Under the pieces are notes generated by a model. The model made no database searches. It was not told the DNA's origin and saw only the letters and a program-made list of their open reading frames with translations. Source: Cellulosimicrobium arenosum (lineage in GTDB: Bacteria; Actinomycetota; Actinomycetes; Actinomycetales; Cellulomonadaceae). From it: 64,000 bases of DNA. Every line of letters begins with the position of its first letter. Positions within the stretch are counted from its first letter, which is position 1. The position numbers were made by a program, and so were the translations under genes. Of this stretch, positions 1 through 8,406 are shown one piece after another. The DNA is taken from assembly GCF_014837295.1 (NCBI RefSeq), contig NZ_JACYHB010000002.1, positions 310,001 to 374,000 of the forward strand, given 5' to 3'.

Positions 1-1
1 C

Positions 2-913
2 GTGGGCATCGCGCTGTACAACCGCTTCACCGGTGGCGGGCTCGTGCTCCCCGTCGCCCTCGGTGGCGGTATCGCGGTCCTCGGCGCCATCGCCGCCGTC
101 GGGCACGTGTCGGGCGGGCACTTCAACCCCGCCGTGACCCTCGCCGCCGCGATCGGCGGCCGGACGGCGTGGCGCGACCTCGCGCCCTACTGGCTCGCGC
201 AGCTCGTGGGAGGAGCGATCGCCGGACTCGTGCTGTTCGCGACGCTCCCGTCCGCCGGCCTCGAGACGCTCCAGCAGGGCGGCATCATGGCGGAGGCCAC
301 GAAGCAGTCGTTCTTCTCCTCCACCGCCAACGGGTTCGGCGAGCACTCGCCGTTCGCCGGCGCGACGAACGGGGCGTTCGCTTTCGAGTGGGGCTCCGCG
401 CTGCTGGTCGAGGTGATCGTGACCGCGGTGTTCGCCGGCGTGATCCTCGGCGTCACGGACCGTCGCGCCGCCTCGAAGCTCGCACCCGTCGCGATCGGGC
501 TCACGCTCGCCGCCGGCATCCTCATCGCGGCCCCCGTGACGAACGCCTCCCTGAACCCGGCGCGCTCGTTCGCCGCGGCGATCTTCTCCGACTCGTGGGC
601 CATGTCCCAGATCTGGCTCTTCGTCGTCGGGCCGCTCGTCGGCGCGGCCCTCGCGGGGCTGTTCTACCGCGCGTTCGCCTTCGCCCCCGCGCAGGACGAC
701 CTGCTCGGCGAGGAGACCCTGGTGGTCGAGGAGCCCGACGTCACGCCCGCCGACGGCGCGTACGAGGAGGCGGACACGAGCCTCTCGACCCCCGCTGCCG
801 GACCGGACCCCGACGCGTCCCCGACCTCGGGCACGGTCACGGAGACAGGCACGGAGACCGACACGGACACGTCGACAGGCACGGACACGGGCACGCAGCG
901 ACCCGGCGTCTGA
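2..913 (+). CDS. Aquaporin/MIP-family channel, 5'-truncated by the window edge
   Basis: Membrane channel for water or small neutral solutes. Both half-helix signatures are present: HFNPAV near residue 40 and SLNPARS near residue 185, separated by hydrophobic segments as in AqpZ/GlpF. The visible frame opens at base 2, but the family normally has one more transmembrane helix before the first NPA, so the true start lies upstream of the window and the GTG at base 2 is probably internal. The last 60 residues form an acidic, Thr/Asp/Gly-rich low-complexity tail (repeated DTDT and GTDTGT units), unusual for an aquaporin and probably cytoplasmic. A strong hairpin follows the stop. Water versus glycerol selectivity cannot be decided from what is visible. 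Confidence 0.9.
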   Translation: MGIALYNRFTGGGLVLPVALGGGIAVLGAIAAVGHVSGGHFNPAVTLAAAIGGRTAWRDLAPYWLAQLVGGAIAGLVLFATLPSAGLETLQQGGIMAEATKQSFFSSTANGFGEHSPFAGATNGAFAFEWGSALLVEVIVTAVFAGVILGVTDRRAASKLAPVAIGLTLAAGILIAAPVTNASLNPARSFAAAIFSDSWAMSQIWLFVVGPLVGAALAGLFYRAFAFAPAQDDLLGEETLVVEEPDVTPADGAYEEADTSLSTPAAGPDPDASPTSGTVTETGTETDTDTSTGTDTGTQRPGV

Positions 914-937
914 CCGGTCTGACCACGCACGCGCCCA

Positions 938-970
938 CGAGGGCCCGGTCCGCGACGGACCGGGCCCTCG
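938..970. terminator. Bidirectional hairpin terminator
   Basis: A perfect 15-bp GC-rich stem (938-952 with 956-970) closes a 3-base CGA loop between the convergent aquaporin and DUF3017 genes. There is no U-tract, as is common in high-GC actinobacteria. Confidence 0.8.
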
Positions 971-1024
971 TCACGTCGCCGGTGGGGCCTCGTCCGCGGG
1001 CTGCGTCGTCGGCGGGCCGAGCCG

Positions 1025-1447
1025 TCAGCCCTGAGGGACGACGCCCGGGGTCGTGAGGGCCAGGAACGCGATGGCGACGGCGGGGGCGAGGAAGAAGAAG
1101 GTGTCCAGCCCCCGGGACCGCACCGAGATGCCGACGGGGCCCGGTCCGGGCAGGAAGGCCCGCGCGAGACCCGCGGCGACGAGCACCCCGGCAAGGACGA
1201 GGCACCCTGCGCGCGCGTCCACGAGCACGGCGACCACGGTGGCGAGGAGGACGCCCGCGAGCACGATCCACATCGCGGGCCGACGCGACGCCGACCGCGA
1301 CGAACCGGGGCCGGGTCCCGCGTCGTCGGTCACGTGGTGCCACACGGGGACGGGGACCGGTCGCCGACCGGGAGGAGCAGCGGGTGCGGACCCCGCGCTC
1401 CCGCCCTCGGCCTCACGGGTACGGCCGGTGTCGCCCGTGCCGCTCAT
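1025..1447 (-). CDS. DUF3017 family membrane protein
   Basis: 140-residue protein with a hydrophilic, Pro/Gly/Arg-rich N-terminal 55 residues, then three hydrophobic segments (about 59-77, 81-100 and 115-132), the layout of DUF3017 proteins. These are actinobacterial proteins of unknown function, often encoded close to purine/folate genes such as purH and folD, which agrees with purH and purN nearby. The ATG at 1445-1447 was chosen over a longer frame reaching 2701 because everything upstream is antisense to the oxidoreductase gene and has antisense-like composition. It is divergent from the reductase gene across 72 bases. Confidence 0.75.
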   Translation of the reverse strand: MSGTGDTGRTREAEGGSAGSAPAAPPGRRPVPVPVWHHVTDDAGPGPGSSRSASRRPAMWIVLAGVLLATVVAVLVDARAGCLVLAGVLVAAGLARAFLPGPGPVGISVRSRGLDTFFFLAPAVAIAFLALTTPGVVPQG

Positions 1448-1519
1448 CCGCGTCCTCGCCCGTCTCGTCGCCGTCCCCGCACACGCACGATCGTAGCGCC
1501 GTGGCCTACCGTGACGATC

Positions 1520-2839
1520 ATGGCACCTCCGGACCGTGGACCCGCTCCCACCGCCGACCCGCCGTCGTCCGTGGTCGTCGTCGGCGCGGGCCTGGCCGGC
1601 GCGCAGACCGTCGCCGCGCTGCGTACCCACGGGTTCACGGGGGCGATCACCGTCCTGGGCGCCGAGGGCGTCCCGCCGTACGACAGACCACCGTTGTCCA
1701 AGGAGCTGTTGAGCCGGGCCGAGCCCGCCTGGCTCGCCGGCGAGCTCGGGGTGGACGTCACGGCCCTCGCGGACGACGTCCGCCTCGCCGACCCGGCCGC
1801 ACGGCTGGTGACGGCGACGGGACCGACCGAGCAGCACGTCGTGGTCACACGGTCGGGCGAACGGTTGCGCGCGGACGCCGTCGTGCTCGCGGTGGGGTCC
1901 GCACCGGTGCGCCCGGCGGCGTGGGAGTCCGCCCTGGTGCTGCACACCGCGGCCGAGGCCGCGACCCTGCGGGCCGTCGTGCACCCGGGCCAGCGGCTCG
2001 TGGTCGTCGGCGCCGGCTGGATCGGTGCGGAGGTCGCGGGGATCGCCGCGGGGGCCGGCGCGGACGTGACCGTCGTCGAGGCCGGGCCCGCTCCCCTGGG
2101 CCGCCAGCTCGGGAACGACGTCGGGGCCCACCTCGCCCGGTGGTACGCCGAGGCGGGGGCACGACTGGTCACGGACGCCGCGGTCGTCGACGTGCGGCCC
2201 GACGGCGTGGGGCTCGCCGGCGGTGGCCGCGTCCCGGCCGACGTCGTGCTCGTCGCGGTCGGTGCCCGCCCGTCGACGGCGTGGCTCGACGGTGTGGTGC
2301 CGCGCGACGCGACGGGTGCCATCACGGTCGATGCCGCGGGCGCCGTCCTGGGTCGGACCCGGCTGTGGGCCGTGGGCGACTGCGCGACGCGCGTGCACCC
2401 GGAGATCGGCGCGGTGCCCGGCGGGCACTGGTCCGCCGCGCTCCACGACCCGGACGCGACGGCGCGGGCCGTCGTCGGGCTGGATCCTCACGACGCGCCC
2501 CCGCACGCCCCGTACGTCTTCTCGCAGCAGCTCGGGCACGACGTCGCGCTGCTCGGGGTCCGCGAGGCCGGGGACGACGCGGTGCTGCGCGGCGACCCGA
2601 GCGGGGGCGCGTCCGGCCGCGACCCGTGGTCGGTCGTCTACCTGGACCCCACCGACCATGGCCGGACCGACGACGCCGGTCGCGCGGTCCGGCGAGCCCA
2701 CGCCGTGCTCCTCGTCGACTCGCCGCGCGACGTGGGCGCGGTCCGTCGCGTCGTCACGCGCGCACCGCGACCCGACGTCGTGCTCGACCTCGTCGCGGAC
2801 CCGACGGTCCGCTGGCGCGACGTGACCGCCTCGCGCTGA
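1520..2839 (+). CDS. FAD-dependent NAD(P)H:ferredoxin-type oxidoreductase
   Basis: 439-residue flavoprotein of the rubredoxin/ferredoxin reductase (BenD/BphA4-like) group. An N-terminal Rossmann motif VVVVGAGLAGAQ (about 18-29) binds FAD. YDRPPLSK at 54-61 is the conserved flavin-adjacent motif of this group, and a second nucleotide-binding motif, VVVGAGWIGAE, lies near residue 163. The segment LWAVGDCA near residue 285 is the second FAD contact, and the last 90 residues match the reductase C-terminal domain. It would pass electrons from NAD(P)H to a small iron-sulfur protein; no ferredoxin or oxygenase gene is adjacent, so the partner is unknown. The ATG at 1520 puts the FAD motif at the usual distance from the N-terminus. 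Confidence 0.85.
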   Translation: MAPPDRGPAPTADPPSSVVVVGAGLAGAQTVAALRTHGFTGAITVLGAEGVPPYDRPPLSKELLSRAEPAWLAGELGVDVTALADDVRLADPAARLVTATGPTEQHVVVTRSGERLRADAVVLAVGSAPVRPAAWESALVLHTAAEAATLRAVVHPGQRLVVVGAGWIGAEVAGIAAGAGADVTVVEAGPAPLGRQLGNDVGAHLARWYAEAGARLVTDAAVVDVRPDGVGLAGGGRVPADVVLVAVGARPSTAWLDGVVPRDATGAITVDAAGAVLGRTRLWAVGDCATRVHPEIGAVPGGHWSAALHDPDATARAVVGLDPHDAPPHAPYVFSQQLGHDVALLGVREAGDDAVLRGDPSGGASGRDPWSVVYLDPTDHGRTDDAGRAVRRAHAVLLVDSPRDVGAVRRVVTRAPRPDVVLDLVADPTVRWRDVTASR

Positions 2840-2854
2840 GCCGCTCTCAGCGCG
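2832..2854. terminator. Bidirectional terminator carrying both stop codons
   Basis: A perfect 9-bp stem (CGCGCTGAG at 2832-2840, CTCAGCGCG at 2846-2854) with a 5-base loop. The stop codons of the two convergent genes lie inside or next to the stem. Confidence 0.8.
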
Positions 2855-4457
2855 GGACGTCCCGGTGCCGGAACCCCGTGGCGCCCGCGACGACCAGGGC
2901 GACGACGACCACGGCGACGATCACGACGGCCACACCGGACGCCTCGTCCGTGGGGAGCCTGCCCGTGGCGTGGACCGGCGAGACCTGCAGCGCCCAGTCC
3001 GGTAGCCGGAGCATCTCGCCCAGCAGCTCGACGAGCGCGACGTAGGCGAGCGCGGCCCACATCGCCACGGTGCACCGCGGCAGGAGACCCACCAGCGCGA
3101 CCCCCAGCGCCGGCAGGGTCAGCACCGCGGGCAGGTAGGCGACCGAGGCGCCGATCGTCCCGGCGACGTCGCCGGACGTCCCGGCGACGGCCGCCGCGAG
3201 ACCGATGCCGCCCCCGAGAGCGACGACGGCGCTGCCGACGAGCGCGACCGTGGCGTGGGTGGCGATCCAGGACGTCCTCGACGTGGACCGAGCCAGGACG
3301 GGCTCGAGCCGCCCACCGGTCTCCTCGGTGCGCACCCGACCGACGACCTGCGCTCCCGCACCCATCGCCATGAGCAGCACCAGGACGAGGCAGAAGGAGA
3401 CGTACCAGGAGGTCGGGTCGGTCCCGGCACCGCCGGAGAAGACCGCCTGGAGGTCGGGGTTGCCCGCTATCACGTCGTCGATGTCGTCGGTGAAGGCCCC
3501 GAAGACCGCGCCGAGCGCCGCAGCACCGACCGCCCAGGCGAGCAGGACCGGGCCGTGCAGGCGCAGCGCGAGCCCGGCCTGGCTCCCGCCGAACCGTCCG
3601 GCGCGCGCGGGGCCGGGCCGGCTCGCGACGGCGGCACTCCCCAGGTCGCGGCGACCCACCAGCACGAGCCCGGTCGCCGCGAGGGCGACGAAGACGCCCA
3701 GCGCCAGCAGGAGCGGCCAGGCCCGTGAGTCCGCGAAGGGTCGCGTCTCCTGCTCCCAGGCCAGCGGGGACAGCCACTTCCACCCGTTGCCCTTCACGTC
3801 CCCGACGGCCCGCACGACGTACGCGGCCCCCAGGACGACGACCCCGGCACCGACGACGCCCGCGGACCGCCGCAGGAGCTGCCCGGCGAGCGTCGCCACG
3901 CCGGCGAACACGAGGCCGAGAGCGGTGAGCGACGCGCCGTACAGCGCGGCGTCCGGCACCGGGACGTCGTGGACGACCAGAGTCACGGCCGCACCCGCGC
4001 CGACCAGGACGAGCCCGCCGCCCGAGACCAGGAGCGCCGCCGTCCAGGGCGCGCGCGCACCGACCGCGCGCGAGCGGACGAGCTCGAGCAGACCCAGCTC
4101 CTCGGCCTTGCGCGTGGATCTCGCGACGAGCAGGAGGCCCATGAGCGGGACGGCGATCGCGGCGACGAACCCGAACTCGTTCGCGACGACACCACCGAGC
4201 GTGTCCGCCCCGTACGGGGTGCCGTTGATCGCGGCCATGGTCGGGTCCGACCCGACGGTCGCCCCGTACGTCGCGAGCTGCTCCGGCGTGCCGTAGGTCG
4301 TGCCGATCGCCGCGACGGTCCCGACGTACGTGGCCAGCAGCCCGGCGACCCAGGCGACGACCGCGACCCAGCCGGTACGCAGCTGCAGGCGCAGGACCGC
4401 TCCCAGCCCGCTCCTGGTCATGTCTCGCCCCGCCGCACGTGCTCGTCCCCGCGTCAC
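2847..4457 (-). CDS. ABC-2 type transporter permease
   Basis: 536-residue integral membrane protein with roughly twelve hydrophobic segments in two similar halves, like the fused permeases of actinobacterial drug or antibiotic exporters. Its GTG start (4455-4457) overlaps the TGA of the upstream ATPase gene as GTGA, indicating translational coupling. An ATG at 4421 is an alternative that would shorten it by 12 residues. The halves contain conserved ARSTRKAEE and RVRTEET motifs before helices, typical of the coupling regions of this exporter type. With the ATPase at 4454-5371 and the divergent TetR gene it forms a regulated efflux cassette; the substrate is unknown. Confidence 0.85.
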   Translation of the reverse strand: MTRGRARAAGRDMTRSGLGAVLRLQLRTGWVAVVAWVAGLLATYVGTVAAIGTTYGTPEQLATYGATVGSDPTMAAINGTPYGADTLGGVVANEFGFVAAIAVPLMGLLLVARSTRKAEELGLLELVRSRAVGARAPWTAALLVSGGGLVLVGAGAAVTLVVHDVPVPDAALYGASLTALGLVFAGVATLAGQLLRRSAGVVGAGVVVLGAAYVVRAVGDVKGNGWKWLSPLAWEQETRPFADSRAWPLLLALGVFVALAATGLVLVGRRDLGSAAVASRPGPARAGRFGGSQAGLALRLHGPVLLAWAVGAAALGAVFGAFTDDIDDVIAGNPDLQAVFSGGAGTDPTSWYVSFCLVLVLLMAMGAGAQVVGRVRTEETGGRLEPVLARSTSRTSWIATHATVALVGSAVVALGGGIGLAAAVAGTSGDVAGTIGASVAYLPAVLTLPALGVALVGLLPRCTVAMWAALAYVALVELLGEMLRLPDWALQVSPVHATGRLPTDEASGVAVVIVAVVVVALVVAGATGFRHRDVPR

Positions 4458-5371
4458 GCGCTCGTCCCGTCGTACTCGCTGAGGAACAGCTCGTCGAGAC
4501 TGGGCGGGCGCACGGTCAGCGAGACGAGGCCCTGCTCGACGAGCGGTCGCAGCACGGTGTCGATGTGCGCGGGGTCGACGGTGAAGTCCAGGTGGTCGTG
4601 GCCGACGCCGTCACCGGTCCCTCCGGGCACGACCTCCAGGTCGGCGACGTGCGGTCCCGCCAGGTCGGGGGCGCGGCCGCGCGTGACGGCGTGCACGGTG
4701 GTGCGCGCGAGACCGCGCAGCTCGACGACCGCGCCGGACCGGACGGTGCGACCGTGCCGGATGATCGTGACCGTCCGGCACAGCGCCTCGACCTCGCTGA
4801 GGATGTGGCTCGAGAGCAGCACGGTCGCGCCGTCGGCCGCCCGCTCGGCGACGCACGTGCGGAAGACCTCCTCCATGAGGGGGTCCAGTCCCGACGTCGG
4901 CTCGTCGAGCACGAGCAGGTCCGCCCGCGCGGCGAACGCCGCGACGAGCGCGACCTTCTGCCGGTTGCCCTTCGAGTAGTCGCGCACGCGCTTGGTCGGG
5001 TCGAGGTCGAACCGCTCGATCATCTCGGCCCGGCGCGCCGGGTCGAGCGGGGGCCCGCTGGAGCCGAGGACGTCGATGCACTGACCGCCCGTCAGGCCGG
5101 TCCACAGGGCGACGTCGCCCGGGACGTAGGTGAGGCGGCGGTGCAGTGCGACGGCCCGCTGCCACGGGTCCTGGCCGAACAGCGACACGTGCCCCCCGCT
5201 GCGCCGGACCATGCCCAGCAGGATGCGGATCGTCGTCGACTTGCCCGCACCGTTCGGGCCGAGGAAGCCGCGCACCTCGCCGGGTTCGAGCGCGAGGTCC
5301 AGACCGTCGAGCGCGCGGAACCGCCCGAACGTCTTCTCGAGTCCTCGGACGTCTACGACCAGATCACCCAT
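4454..5371 (-). CDS. ABC transporter ATP-binding protein (drug-export type)
   Basis: 305-residue nucleotide-binding subunit. Walker A is GPNGAGKST near residue 38, Walker B is LLVLDEPTSGLDP near residue 158, and the signature is the variant YSKGNRQK rather than LSGGQ, as seen in several DrrA/Tip-type exporters. The C-terminal 90 residues form the extra domain usual in this subfamily. The ATG at 5369-5371 is preferred to the GTG just upstream (5374) because AGGAGG lies 4 bases before the ATG but only 1 base before the GTG. It is followed by the permease with a 4-base overlap and is probably repressed by the divergent TetR protein. Confidence 0.9.
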   Translation of the reverse strand: MGDLVVDVRGLEKTFGRFRALDGLDLALEPGEVRGFLGPNGAGKSTTIRILLGMVRRSGGHVSLFGQDPWQRAVALHRRLTYVPGDVALWTGLTGGQCIDVLGSSGPPLDPARRAEMIERFDLDPTKRVRDYSKGNRQKVALVAAFAARADLLVLDEPTSGLDPLMEEVFRTCVAERAADGATVLLSSHILSEVEALCRTVTIIRHGRTVRSGAVVELRGLARTTVHAVTRGRAPDLAGPHVADLEVVPGGTGDGVGHDHLDFTVDPAHIDTVLRPLVEQGLVSLTVRPPSLDELFLSEYDGTSA

Positions 5372-5387
5372 CACGCCTCCTCGTCAC

Positions 5388-5420
5388 CATATGGCAGCCA
5401 CTGCCACATGGCAGCCACTG
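5388..5420. promoter_or_regulatory. Probable TetR operator: 16-bp direct repeat with dyads
   Basis: The 16-mers at 5388-5403 and 5405-5420 differ at one base and repeat with a 17-bp period. They contain the inverted repeat TGGCAG-CCA-CTGCCA (5392-5406) and the overlapping dyad TGCCA-CA-TGGCA (5402-5413). Position between the divergent ABC and TetR genes makes this the obvious binding site for the repressor; binding itself is inferred. Confidence 0.65.
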
Positions 5421-5435
5421 TACGATGGATCATCC

Positions 5436-5471
5436 GATCCGTCACCCGATCCGCCACCCGACCCGTCACGA
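5436..5471. repeat. Three tandem 12-bp repeats before the TetR gene
   Basis: GATCCGTCACCC, GATCCGCCACCC and GACCCGTCACGA follow one another without a gap, differing at one to four positions. They lie between the putative operator and the TetR start, in the 5' leader. Confidence 0.55.
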
Positions 5472-5479
5472 GGAGCGCC

Positions 5480-6094
5480 ATGGACCGTCGCGAACGTCGA
5501 CGTGCCGACGCGATGCAGCGTGCCCAGGACGTCGCGCTCGACCTGTTCGAGGAGCACGGGTTCGACGCCGTCTCGGTCGCCCGGGTGGCGCGCGCCGCCG
5601 ACCTCGCGGAGCGGACGGTGTACCGGCACTTCGGCACCAAGGAAGGGCTGGTCGTCCGGGACGAGGCCGACGCCGAGCTGCTGTCGGCGCTCGTCGCCGC
5701 GGCGCGCACGAGGGGCGCCGTGGGCGGCGCGCACGCAGTCCTGACGGGCATACCGGCAGACGCGTGGTCGCCGGACGCGCCGGTCGTGCGGACCTGGCTC
5801 CGGCGGGTGCGTCTCCTCATGAGCACGCCCGGCCTGCGTGCCGTGCTCGACCAGGAGACCACCCGCCTCGGCGACGCGCTGGGCGCCGCCGAGGCGGACG
5901 GGCTCGGTGCAGACGCCTACGCGTCCCGCGTGCGCGGACGAGCCGTCGCTGCCGCACTGGGCGTCGCCATCGACGTCTGGTACGAGAGCGACGGAGCGCG
6001 CGACCTGCGGACGCTCTGCGTCCAGGCGGTCGACGCGCTCGCGCCGCTGCGCGAGGACGGGCCCGTCAGTGGGCGAAGTGGCGCGTCCCCGTGA
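5480..6094 (+). CDS. TetR-family transcriptional regulator
   Basis: 204-residue protein with a classical N-terminal TetR helix-turn-helix: residues 12-58 include [16 protein letters not shown] and [13 protein letters not shown]. The C-terminal part is a helical ligand-binding domain of the variable type, so the inducer cannot be predicted. A good ribosome site (GAGGAG) precedes the ATG at 5480. It is divergent from the ABC exporter genes with repeated dyads in between, the standard layout of a drug-responsive repressor. Its last 29 bases overlap the 3' end of the convergent purH gene. Confidence 0.9.
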   Translation: MDRRERRRADAMQRAQDVALDLFEEHGFDAVSVARVARAADLAERTVYRHFGTKEGLVVRDEADAELLSALVAAARTRGAVGGAHAVLTGIPADAWSPDAPVVRTWLRRVRLLMSTPGLRAVLDQETTRLGDALGAAEADGLGADAYASRVRGRAVAAALGVAIDVWYESDGARDLRTLCVQAVDALAPLREDGPVSGRSGASP

Positions 6095-7721
6095 AGTACA
6101 TCGTGACGCCGGCGGCCGAGGCCGCCTCGACCACCTCGGCGTCGCGGATGGACCCGCCCGGCGCGACGACGGCGCGCACGCCGGCATCGAGCAGGATCTG
6201 CAGCCCGTCCGCGAAGGGGAAGAACGCGTCCGACGCCGCGACGGCCCCGCGGGCGCGCTCGGCGCCGTCCGCGAGCGTGTTGGCGCGCTCGACCGCGAGC
6301 CGGCACGAGTCGACGCGGTTCACCTGCCCCATGCCGACGCCGACGGCCGCTCCGTCGTCGGCGAGCAGGATCGCGTTCGACTTCGCCGCGCGGATCGCGC
6401 GCCACGCGAACGCGAGGTCCGCGGCCGTCGCGTCGTCAGCGGGCTCGCCCGCGACGAGCGTCCAGTCGCGCGGGTCGTCCCCGCCCGACGGCGTGCCGTC
6501 CTCGCCGGTCACGGTCGCGTCGATCCGGTCGACGGTCTGCACGAGGAGCCCGCCCGAGATCGGCCGGAGCTCGACCTCGTCGGGTCGTACGCCGGCCTGC
6601 ACACCGTCCGGCAGGACGAGCACGCGCAGGTTCTTCTTCGCCGCGAGGACCTCGAGCGCGGCCGGTTCGTACCCCGGTGCGACGACGACCTCGGTGAACA
6701 CGGGCTTGAGCGCGAGCGCCATCCCCTGCGTCACGACGCGGTTCGCCGCCACGACACCGCCGTAGGCCGAGACGGGGTCCGTGGCGTGGGCCTTGGCGTA
6801 CGCGGACGCGATGTCAGCACCCGTCGCGACGCCGCACGGGTTGTTGTGCTTGACGACGGCGACCGCCGGGCCGGCGTGGTCGAACGCGGCGCGGCGCGCG
6901 GCGTCGGCGTCCACGTAGTTGTTGTAGCTCATCGCCTTGCCCTGGAGCTGCGTCGCGGTCGCGAGCCCCCCGCGCTCGTCCGTGTACAGCGCGGCCCGCT
7001 GGTGCGGGTTCTCGCCGTAGCGCAGGACGTCCGCCCGCTCCCACGTGGCGCCGGTGAAGGCGGGGAAGCCCGCGTCGTCGGGCACGTAGGACGACGCGAA
7101 CCACGAGGCCACCGCGACGTCGTACCGCGCGGTGTGCGCGAACGCCTGCGCGGCCAGGCGCTTGCGCTCGGCGAACGTGAAGCCGCCCGCCCGTACCGCG
7201 GCCACGGCCTCGTCGTAGCGCGCAGGGTCGACCACGACCGCGACGCTCGGATGGTTCTTCGCCGCGGCGCGCACCATCGACGGACCGCCGATGTCGATCT
7301 GCTCGACGACGTCGTCCGGCCCGGCACCGGAGGCCACGGTCGCGGCGAACGGGTAGAGGTTGACGACCACGAGCTCGAACGGAGCGATGTCCAGCTGCGC
7401 GAGCTGGTCGAGGTGGTCCTGCTTGCGCGTGTCCGCGAGGATCCCGGCGTGCACCCGCGGGTGCAGCGTCTTGACGCGGCCCTCGAGGCACTCGGGGAAC
7501 CCGGTCAGGTCCTCGACGCGCGACACGGGGACGCCCGCGTCGGCGATGCGCTGCGCGGTCGAACCGGTCGAGACCAGCTCGACGCCCGCTCCGTGCAGGG
7601 CGGTGGCCAGCTCGACGAGGCCGGCCTTGTCGTAGACGCTCAGGAGCGCGCGGCGCACGGGGTGCCGGGCGTCGTCGGAGAGCTGGACGTCGGGTGGGGT
7701 GGGGACGTGCGGTGCGGACAT
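6066..7721 (-). CDS. purH: Bifunctional AICAR transformylase / IMP cyclohydrolase
   Basis: 551-residue enzyme for the last two steps of IMP synthesis in the cytoplasm: formylation of AICAR from 10-formyl-THF, then ring closure. The N-terminal MGS-like cyclohydrolase domain starts with [13 protein letters not shown] and contains LVSTGSTA and [13 protein letters not shown]. The C-terminal transformylase domain holds the catalytic Lys-His pair in VVKHNNPCG. Length matches the family. The ATG at 7719-7721 has GGAGG about 11 bases upstream and begins 60 bases after a ZTP riboswitch aptamer. The 3' end overlaps that of the convergent TetR gene by 29 bases. Confidence 0.97.
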   Translation of the reverse strand: MSAPHVPTPPDVQLSDDARHPVRRALLSVYDKAGLVELATALHGAGVELVSTGSTAQRIADAGVPVSRVEDLTGFPECLEGRVKTLHPRVHAGILADTRKQDHLDQLAQLDIAPFELVVVNLYPFAATVASGAGPDDVVEQIDIGGPSMVRAAAKNHPSVAVVVDPARYDEAVAAVRAGGFTFAERKRLAAQAFAHTARYDVAVASWFASSYVPDDAGFPAFTGATWERADVLRYGENPHQRAALYTDERGGLATATQLQGKAMSYNNYVDADAARRAAFDHAGPAVAVVKHNNPCGVATGADIASAYAKAHATDPVSAYGGVVAANRVVTQGMALALKPVFTEVVVAPGYEPAALEVLAAKKNLRVLVLPDGVQAGVRPDEVELRPISGGLLVQTVDRIDATVTGEDGTPSGGDDPRDWTLVAGEPADDATAADLAFAWRAIRAAKSNAILLADDGAAVGVGMGQVNRVDSCRLAVERANTLADGAERARGAVAASDAFFPFADGLQILLDAGVRAVVAPGGSIRDAEVVEAASAAGVTMYFTGTRHFAH

Positions 7722-7750
7722 GCGAGGGGCTCCTCCGGGTCGCGGTCTGT

Positions 7751-7770
7751 GCACCGGAGCCGTCCGGTGC
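7751..7770 (-). promoter_or_regulatory. Expression-platform hairpin of the purH riboswitch
   Basis: A perfect 8-bp stem GCACCGGA/TCCGGTGC with a 4-base loop lies between the ZTP aptamer and the purH ribosome site (GGAGG near 7732-7736). It may be a platform for terminator or ribosome-site control; which one cannot be told from sequence. Confidence 0.5.
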
Positions 7771-7781
7771 CGAGTGGCAGA

Positions 7782-7865
7782 ACCCAGGCGCCCAGGCGGT
7801 CGACGCACCAGCAGGTTGGTCCGGCCGCTCCCCGGTGGTCGTTCCCACCCTCGCCAGTCGCGGCC
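7782..7865 (-). ncRNA. ZTP (pfl) riboswitch upstream of purH
   Basis: Read on the minus strand the element has the conserved ZTP aptamer parts in order: a P1 strand GGCCGC, the core GACTGGCGA, a GGGTGG/CCACC hairpin, CCACCGGGGAGCGGCC closing P1, a linker hairpin, and the hallmark distal motif CCGCCTGGGC (7790-7799). These match the known pfl consensus closely. ZTP/ZMP accumulates when 10-formyl-THF is short, and the riboswitch turns on purine and folate genes, so its position before purH is expected. Confidence 0.9.
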
Positions 7866-7872
7866 GCCGCCC

Positions 7873-7878
7873 AGTCTA
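7873..7878 (-). promoter_or_regulatory. -10 box for the purH transcript
   Basis: TAGACT on the minus strand, 7-8 bases before the G-rich start of the ZTP aptamer. No convincing -35 is visible. Confidence 0.5.
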
Positions 7879-7925
7879 GCCACCGACGGTCCCGGCGACC
7901 GAGCCCGACCGGGTACGGTCGGCAG

Positions 7926-8363
7926 ATGTCTCGCAGCTGGAGGTCGCCCTTGCTCGTCTGGACGGTGGGCGGCGCGGTGACGATCGCGCTGCTGACCGCC
8001 GGTGACCGGGTGACCGCGCTCGTCGAGCTCGCGTTCTTCCTCCTTCTCGGCGCCGCGCTGTCGCCGCTGCCCTTCCCGCCGTCGTCGACGGAACGGGGCG
8101 CCCGTGGGGACAGCCGCCGCGACGGGCGGCCTGTCGTGCACTGGCGACCAGGGTGCCGGTTCTGCCTACGGCTGCGCCTCGTCCTGTGGCGCGACGCCGG
8201 GCGGGTCCACTGGGTGAACATCTGGCGCGATCCCGAGGGCGCGGCCGCGGTCCGCGACGTCACCGGTGGGGACGAGACCGTCCCCACGGTGACGTTCCCG
8301 CAGGCCCCACCCGAGGTGAACCCCGATCCGCGTCGGCTGCGCGCCCGACTGCGAGCGGCATGA
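7926..8363 (+). CDS. Membrane-anchored glutaredoxin/mycoredoxin-like protein
   Basis: 145-residue protein with two hydrophobic N-terminal segments (about 7-24 and 31-50), a basic linker, then a small thioredoxin-fold domain. The redox motif is GCRFC with cysteines at 77 and 80, followed by [14 protein letters not shown] and the cis-Pro motif TVP at about 119-121, the pattern of actinobacterial mycoredoxin/glutaredoxin domains. It would reduce mixed disulfides with mycothiol, next to the inner face of the membrane if the loop is cytoplasmic. The ATG follows TACGGT by 6 bases, suggesting a leaderless mRNA. It is divergent from purH and convergent with purN. Confidence 0.7.
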   Translation: MSRSWRSPLLVWTVGGAVTIALLTAGDRVTALVELAFFLLLGAALSPLPFPPSSTERGARGDSRRDGRPVVHWRPGCRFCLRLRLVLWRDAGRVHWVNIWRDPEGAAAVRDVTGGDETVPTVTFPQAPPEVNPDPRRLRARLRAA

Positions 8364-8406
8364 CGCAGGCCGCGCGCGACCTGGCGCCCGCCGCGCGGAC
8401 GGGACG

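Noticed and set aside
835-900. Repetitive ACGGACACG-like tract as a possible tandem repeat or CRISPR-like element
   Set aside because: It encodes the Thr/Asp/Gly tail of the aquaporin in frame; there are no spacers and the period is irregular.
1384-3045. Long Arg-rich frames overlapping the reductase gene
   Set aside because: Out-of-frame shadows of the FAD-dependent oxidoreductase; no start site, motif or composition of a real protein.
8364-8406. CCGCGCG/CGCGCGG pairing between the glutaredoxin-like gene and purN as a terminator
   Set aside because: Seven base pairs around a long loop in a GC-only alphabet are expected by chance; a folding-energy comparison with shuffled sequence would be needed.
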